Assembly (NCBI GenBank): GCA_010093705.1
Contig: MU006104.1
Span: 1-64,000 of the forward strand
DNA from: Patellaria atrata CBS 101060
Taxonomy: Eukaryota; Ascomycota; Dothideomycetes; Patellariales; Patellariaceae
Direction: 5' to 3'
DNA length: 64,000 nucleotides
Position 1 is the first letter of the stretch. Each line of letters begins with the position of its first letter. Made by a program: the position numbers and the translations under genes. The notes below the pieces were generated by a model. It was not told where the DNA came from, searched no databases, and saw only the letters and a list, made by a program, of their open reading frames with translations. Positions 57,894 to 64,000 of this stretch are shown piece after piece.

Positions 57894-60800
57894 ATGGCGG
57901 CTAACCAAAGAACAGCCCGAAGAGCTGGGACTACGACTAGCGAAGGTGTTCCTATCAAGAAATTCCAATGCAGATTCGAAGGGTGCGAGAGAAGTTTCAC
58001 TCGAAGTGAACACCTTCAACGCCATTTACTGAACCACACTGCTGGGGAGAGCACCTGTGAAAGATGTAGGGCGCATTTCAAACGTCGGGATCTATTAGGC
58101 AAGTGGTGGGGAGCTTGTAGATTGATCCCCCCATTTTCGGATACTGACATCCTTCGATACAGAGAGACACATGGCACGCCATCGTCAAAAAGATGAAGAA
58201 GCTGGTGGTGAGGGAAATGGTGTACTCAACACCCGAAAACGCATGTGGAGGGACGCCGATGGTAATATCGTTACGAAAAAACCAACATTGGGACATACGA
58301 ACTCTAGTCCCCTAAGCCAAGGTGTCCCTTCCACTGTAGACGGGGATCGTTCGAGTCGTCAGGGCCAGCAAGCTGGTGCTCCAATATCTCCTCCCATTTC
58401 TACAATCAATTCGGATCAGTATCTACTAAGGCCAACATCCCAAGAGAGTATCGACGCTACGGAAGATCCTTGGGTCTTCGTGCCGGTAGGAGTAGACCAC
58501 CCACAACAGTCTTACGTCCCGACTGAGTCGGATCCGTTCTGGTCTGCACAGTCCAGACCACAGGGCGGCATTAGGAGTTTGCCTGATGATGTACCATATG
58601 ATGATGTTTTCAATCCAGATACTGGTAGGTACTGTTCCTCTCGTAGTTCTATAGTCTCAATGCTCACGATCTATAATCTATGATTTCTCTTCTTTCTCTT
58701 GTATGTATGTCTTCTAATCTCACGCGGGTTGTCCAATCCCGCTTTGTAAATGAGCAATCTGTTATGAATAGGATATAGCCACTAGTGCATATCAAATCAT
58801 GGTTTATACTTCCTAACTTGCCTACATTCTATGAAACCCTTTGGTATTTTCGATCTCTAGCGATTTAGGTATACGGTCATACTTTTTCGATTTGTGCACT
58901 TAGCCAGCATTCTTTTGAAGACTACACAGATTCTTCAAACAAACAGTATGCTTGTACATGCTGGGCATGGATACCTCAATTGGGGTGTATGACCTTCCTT
59001 ACTTCTCATTTTACATAGAATAGCTCTTTTAACGTGCAACAATTAATCATCGGAATTTATGTCTTCTATAGGTATCGTTGACGTCAATGCTGACATTTAC
59101 TTTAGCAAGCTCATTCAATATGCCGTTCACCACCATGTCAAATTATACATGGTTATTCGATCTGAATACTGCACAGACGCAACAATTTCAGCAGAACCCT
59201 ACCGTGAACGTGGGGAACGGATCGTTTCCAACTGCAAATATGGATAACTATCAGATAAACTCTCCTTCCTTCGGAGTTTCAACCTATGATGTACGTGACT
59301 TTGATTCGCCAATGGCACGGCGATGCTAACTGATTGATGATGTAGTCTTCAGTCAGCATGCCAGTTCCATATGATTCCAATGATACCAATTTGTCAGATA
59401 ACATGCTTCCAACAGCAAATATTCCATCTCCATCTTCACTGAATACACAACAACAAGAGAGTCATGGTGTGACGACTTCTCATATCTCTAAACCAGTGGC
59501 AACGTTTTCTCACCCATCGATTACAGAGTCCGGTTATAGTAGCTCGAGTGATCGGATTCTGAAAGAAAGATCAGAAGATCAACAGGTTACAACCGCCCCC
59601 GTTCTAAGTTCATCGCCTAGAGAGCGCCCCTTATCTATGTTGAATGGCTCAAGACATCTTCCAGATATTGACGAGATCGCCAGGTCAGAGTTGTTGGACC
59701 TGATAGATGCGGCAAAGCCAATGACTCCCGATGGGACCTATATTACAAGGGATCATCCTTTACTCTCACTGTCCGCACTACAGACGTACTGTGATCAGTA
59801 CTTTATCTGTTTTAATACATCATACCCCCTAATGCATCAAGCAACATTCGAAGCTTCTCATGTTCCTACATTGTTACTAATATCGGTTCTGCTTCTCGGT
59901 GCAACCTATTGCGACAAAGATGCGCACCAATTAGCGGTGAGTAAACCTTCAACTGTATGATAATCCATTACTGATAATCGAAGGTTTGCATACACGACGT
60001 GATTCGCCCGCAGATCTTTGCAGATGCTGGCTTCAATGCCCGACCTGAGCTATGGGTCTTACAGACTATCCTGCTCGTGGAATGCTTTGGCAAATCTCGT
60101 GCGGGGCAGAAACAGCACGATATGAGCCATCTTTTCCACGGCCTCCTTATCAACTTGATTCGGCGAAGTGATTGCCAGACCATTCGACCCCCTGGAGTTT
60201 ATGATGTGACCGAGGACCTCGAGGATGACTGGAAAACCTGGGCCGAAGCAGAACAAAAGAAGAGACTTGCATTTCTATGTTTTATGTGGGATGTTCAACA
60301 TGCAGTTTTATTCTGCCAATCCCTCTGTATGTCTGCTTTCGAACTCCGCTCAACTCTGCCTTGCGATCAAGCAGTATGGGAAGCAGACTCTGCAGAATCA
60401 TGGCAACAGTTACGCAGACAACAGAAACCTCCCCCTCTATTTCTGACAATTCTCAAAATATACCTCGCACCTGCCGCTCTACCTCCCCCTAAAAATCTTA
60501 ACGCACTATCACGTCTTCTACTCCTTCACGGCCTAATGTCCATATCCTGGGACATGAAACGCCGCGACCAGACATCACTAGGCCTCGTTGCCACGGATCC
60601 TCATGTCGGGGACTGGAAACACCGCCTGGCAACTAGTTACGACGCATGGAAATCCGACTTCGACTCCTTCTGCAAGGAACATTCTTCACACCTAAACTCA
60701 TCTACCTCGACCGACCTCAAGCGCGAATTCGCATGCTACGCAACCGCCTACAACGCAATCTACCACGCCGCCCACATCATCCTCAACGCCGAGTTCCTCG

Positions 60801-61339
60801 ACCTCCAGATCTATGCCGGCGCCCGCCACATCCTCGGCCGTCCCGTCGGCCGCCCGGATTACGCTCGCAGCCAACGCGTAGTCAAGAAATGGGTTGCCGA
60901 TGCCCCCAAATCGGCTGCGAAATCAGCATGGCACGGCGCGCACATCCTCCGCGACGGCATTACCAACCTCGACGACTTTGACGCCATGGGTCTGTTTCAC
61001 TATCCCTGGTGTCTCTACCTCGCTACCATAACCTGCTGGGCCTTCCACCACGCCCGGCCCTCTTCATCCGCTGTTCTCGAAGACGATCGTGGGCCTGAGG
61101 ATGACGATGAGATGGTCTGGGATGCCCGCGCGGAGATGGAGGCTGTGGTGCTTGAGATGGCGGAAGCGGGGCCGGAGGCGCTGGCGAGAGGGGCGGGGAA
61201 GAGGAGGACGGGTGGGCTGACGGCTGTCGTGGCGAAGTGTTTGAGTAGGGTTCGGTGGGCTGTCGTGCATGATGGGATGATGGTGCTTAGGGGATTGGTG
61301 CCGGGGAGGTTGATTTGCCAGTATGATAGTTTGGCCTAG
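57894..61339 (+). CDS. C2H2 zinc-finger / fungal-specific domain transcription factor; candidate HxnR
   Basis: Exons: 57894-58098, 58163-58624, 59106-59290, 59346-59936, 59984-61339; 932 residues. Two adjacent N-terminal fingers: Cys26-Cys31-His44-His48 and Cys55-Cys58-His71-His75. The second is completed only by splicing a GC-AG intron (RRDLLE-RHMARHRQK). A disordered middle (about 80-400) leads to a fungal-specific regulatory domain (about 420-800): DHPLLSLSALQTYCDQYFICFNTSYPLMHQATFE, then ARPELWVLQTILLVECFGKSRAGQKQHDMSHLFHGLLINLIRRSDC. Intron 2 is 481 nt and could hide a small exon. HxnR of A. nidulans has this same combination, so with its neighbours it is a good candidate for a pathway-specific activator of the cluster. 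Confidence 0.9.
58099..58162 (+). other. GC-AG intron in the C2H2 regulator
   Basis: The donor G|GCAAGT matches the optimal GC-donor consensus; the acceptor is GATACAG with a CTGAC branch near 58144. It restores His71 and His75 of finger two. No GT donor in phase does so. Confidence 0.85.
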
Positions 61340-62110
61340 AGCGTCGCATTCAGAAGTTAGGGAGTTAATTGGAAATGGCTTTGAGGGAGGGTGGAGTATT
61401 GGGTGGAGAAACTGGTGTTGCCCGGGATCATGGAGTTGGGAAATGCTTTCTAGGATTTGAGCGTATCGATGACAGGGTTTATAAGCTATCACGAGCAAAG
61501 AAGGAATTATTAACTCTAAAGTTCAAGAATGATAAAATCCCTTTACCTTGAGTTACCGTTCCTTGAACTTCTGTCTGCAACGAGCTTGCCAAAATTTAGA
61601 GTACCATATAGTCTCAAACCATGAACAGCTCCCTCCTTCACTAATACAATCCCTTTCATTCTAACAAATATCCTTTAACAAGAAGAGTAGACAAAGGTTT
61701 ACTCAAGTCCAGCCTAAACTACTGTAAAAACCAAACGAAAGAAAAAAATAAAATAAAAATAAGATAGAGACGAAAGTCGAACTAGACCTAGGGATAAGTT
61801 GAAAAAAAAAATTTAAAACAAGTTAGAACAGAACTTGTTCTATGAAATAACCACTGACTGCTTGGACAAATGGCCTATTTTAGCTCTATGAATATTATTC
61901 CAATTATAGTGTTTGCATGTATATATCCCTTTAGTTTTACGAAACTCAAATTTCCCTTTTTTAAAGCTCAAAGCTATCTAGCCCTTTCACCACCACACCC
62001 GCCATCACCTTCCTATTTCAACAATAGCTTTTTCCTTTTCAACTCTAGATACCTTTACTTTCACAGAATCAATTTTCAATTTTCTAAAGCTAAGGCTATC
62101 TCGAGTAACC
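61340..62110. other. Convergent intergenic region with imperfect duplication
   Basis: Holds both 3' ends. A 61870-62121 frame is low complexity and not supported as a gene. An imperfect duplication overlaps the 3' end of the monooxygenase gene (listed next). Confidence 0.45.
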
Positions 62111-62155
62111 TTACAGATTAGCCCTCTCACTCACCACCCCCTTCATCGCCTTCCC
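61917..62155. repeat. Imperfect tandem duplication, about 120 bp
   Basis: 61917-62032 resembles 62048-62155. Shared landmarks in order: an A/T-rich start, TAAAGCTCAAAGCTATCT versus TAAAGCTAAGGCTATCT, and CACCACACCCGCCATCACCTTCC-like versus CACCACCCCCTTCATCGCCTTCC-like segments. The second copy includes the stop codon and last codons of the monooxygenase. Confidence 0.5.
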
Positions 62156-63684
62156 ATCTCCCTTGCTCTCCCCCGCCCGCTCCTCCTCACCCGCAACGGC
62201 CTTCGCCCAAACACCTTCCACATGCGGCTCACACCTATACCTGAGCAACCACTCCCCACAGCCGCCCCAACGCCACGGAAACGGATCATCCCCCTCCTCG
62301 AACCCCATCTCCCGCGCACGCTTCCCTCCCTGCTGAAAAGCAGCATACGCGACATCCCTCCTTTGCTGCTCCTCCCCATCGTGCAGATGATATAGCGTCT
62401 GCTGACGATTACCCGCCTCGACGACCCTCTCCGTCCTCGTGCGCCTGCACTCCTCGTAAACCCTGAGCGCGCGCCTCTTCCCCGCGACTTCCTTCCTCTC
62501 CACGCGCGCGAGACACAGACCGAGCACCTCGGCGTCCTCGAGACTCATGCCCGCGCCGGACGCGAGGTACGGCAGCGTGGCGTGGACGGCGTCGCCAAGG
62601 AGGGTGAAAGCACCGCTGGGATGGGACCAGGAGGGCTCGAGCGCGGGCCGGATGCACAGACGCCACTTGTGCACGCTTTCGCAGAGCGCGAGGAGTTTCG
62701 GGATGCGAGGATCCCAGTCCGCGAAGAGGGCGCGCATTTCGTCGACGTTGCCGGCGAGGGTCGAGGGACCGTCTGGGGGGATGTCGTCCGGGACCAGAAG
62801 GACCATGTTGAACAGCTTGCCGCCGCGGAGGACGTAATTAACGGCGTGGGCGGAGGGGCCGACCCAGTAGTTTACCTGGGGGTCTGTGACGAGGGGGGCG
62901 AGCTCGGGGTCTTGCAGCATGGCCGAGGTGGAGAGGAGGAGACGGTAGGCGAGGTCACCTGTTTCGAGGGGGGCTTCGGGGTGGCCGAGGAGGATTTCCC
63001 GGCAGCGGGAGTTTATGCCGTCGGCGCCAATGATGAGGTCCGCGGTGAGCTTATCGCCTGTTACTAGTATCGCTGTTGCTGCTGCCTCGTCTTGGGATAC
63101 GATTACGTTTTGGACGCGCGCGTTAACCCGAACCTCGGCGCCTAGCTCGACCGCGCGGTCTAGGAGACACTTGTGCAGATTTGCGCGGTGGAAGTCCCAG
63201 AAGGGGGTTCCGCACTCCTGTTGGTAGTCGTGGAAGTCCATGTGGGCGAGGTGCTTGCCCTTCCAGCTGAGCATGTTGCACCGACGTGGACGGGTTGCGT
63301 GCGCGGAAAGGATCTCCTCCATTCCCCAGGAGAAGAGGATTCGCGAACTGTTAGGCAGACATTGTATGCCTGCGCCGATTTCTCCAATCTGTGGTGCGGA
63401 TTCAAGCACTTGTACTTTATGCCCGGCGAGCAGAATAGATATGGCGGCTCCGAGGCCGCCGAGGCCGGCGCCGATGATGAGGGTCTGGGGTTGTTAGGAG
63501 GGGGTAATGAAGGGATATATATAGAATGAGGATGGTGATAAGGGGAGCATAGATATGTACGAAATGGTAGAATAGATCTATAGGGAGAGTAGGTACGGGG
63601 TCAAAATTAACCCGCATGACTTACATTCAGCCTATCCTCTTCCTTCCTCTCAATCTTTTGCCTGATTTTCGGTGGTGAAGCCAT
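62111..63684 (-). CDS. FAD-dependent monooxygenase (salicylate hydroxylase/NicC-like); candidate HxnX
   Basis: Class A flavoprotein hydroxylase, usually acting on phenolic or pyridine rings with NAD(P)H and O2. Exons: 63625-63684 and 62111-63484; the 140-nt intron starts GTAAGT. 477 residues. Exon 1 encodes only a basic leader (MASPPKIRQKIERKEEDRLN). The joined product reads TLIIGAGLGGLGAAISILLAGHKVQVLE (GxGxxG FAD motif), EIGAGIQCLPNSSRIL, LIIGADGINSRCREILLG (DG motif) and FTLLGDAVHATLPYLASGAGMSLEDAEVLG (GD motif). The C-terminus ERANL resembles the KANL peroxisomal signal of human catalase. In the A. nidulans nicotinate pathway HxnX is the NicC-like 6-hydroxynicotinate monooxygenase; assignment here is by class and context. 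Confidence 0.92.
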
Positions 63685-64000
63685 ACCTGTGATTTTTCTG
63701 TAACTCTCAAGCTCCAGGTTGTACTGGAATCAACGATTGAAGCATTCAATCAATAGCACAAAATCGGTTGCGGAGTTTTACAAGAATCATTCGGCCACAA
63801 GCAAGCAAGTAGGTCCTTGTACAGTATAATTCTCCTCAGCCTAATTCAAGGTTTGAGGTAGCGTCACTGCTCATGATAAACAGCGCAGCTCAAGCTCTAG
63901 TGTACAACAGACAGCTGTGGTGTCTTGTTGTACAGAAGGACAAACACAGCTTCACCGGACATAGTGAGCAGTTCTAGCTCTCCCATGACGAAAAAGACCT
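63685..64000. other. Promoter of the monooxygenase, window edge
   Basis: No coding frame seen. Contains one clear inverted repeat (63901-63934). Confidence 0.45.
63901..63934. repeat. Inverted repeat TGTACAACA...TGTTGTACA
   Basis: Nine-base perfect arms (63901-63909 and 63926-63934) around a 16-base spacer containing CAGCTG, 217-250 bases upstream of the monooxygenase start. Could be a dimeric regulator site. Confidence 0.6.

Noticed and set aside
61870-62121. 83-codon frame with a hydrophobic N-terminus
   Set aside because: Low-complexity, partly made of the imperfect duplication, no family and poor context.
62547-63227. Long plus-strand frames opposite the monooxygenase
   Set aside because: Shadows in GC-rich coding DNA; the minus strand carries the GxGxxG, DG and GD motifs.

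Overview
The window is nuclear DNA of a filamentous ascomycete. Most multi-exon genes have short introns (about 45-140 nt) with GT...AG ends and CTAAC/CTGAC branch sites, and the recognisable proteins (Mex67, Top1, CK2 alpha, F1 gamma, Caf120/Skg3-like, BAH-PHD reader) have the Pezizomycotina form. A Leotiomycete is my best guess; this is inference from memory of protein style, not a search.

Layout. 1-3.5 kb: the 3' half of a Ty3/gypsy chromodomain retrotransposon cut by the window edge. 3.5-8.9 kb: gene-poor, with one possible small secreted protein and one unrecognised ORF. 9-21.2 kb: housekeeping block (unknown conserved protein with repeated RRFxPEP motifs, MEX67, RNase P subunit RPP1, CK2 alpha, Nudix CoA diphosphatase, BAH-PHD/EPR-1-like chromatin reader). 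21.2-26.4 kb: AT-rich, gene-poor, carrying a decayed pogo/Fot1-type DNA transposon with a 250-N assembly gap. 26.4-39.7 kb: Caf120/Skg3-like PH protein, an extended SDR, topoisomerase I and ATP synthase gamma. 40.3-44.6 kb: a patch of gene decay with three broken host genes, next to an intact Dabb-domain gene. 46-49.6 kb: small conserved fungal gene, CBS-domain protein, Azr1/Ptc7-like PP2C phosphatase.

50.8-63.7 kb is the most interesting part: four adjacent genes encoding a xanthine-dehydrogenase-family molybdenum hydroxylase, an Old-Yellow-Enzyme flavin oxidoreductase, a transcription factor with two C2H2 fingers plus a fungal-specific regulatory domain, and a salicylate-hydroxylase/NicC-like FAD monooxygenase. 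This set matches HxnS, HxnT, HxnR and HxnX of the Aspergillus nidulans nicotinate (hxn) regulon, so I propose a compact nicotinate-catabolic gene cluster. The alternative is that the first gene is the ordinary purine xanthine dehydrogenase HxA with unrelated neighbours.

Exon joins were worked out by hand by joining reading frames at splice consensus sites and checking that phase and family sequence continue across each junction. No database search was possible.
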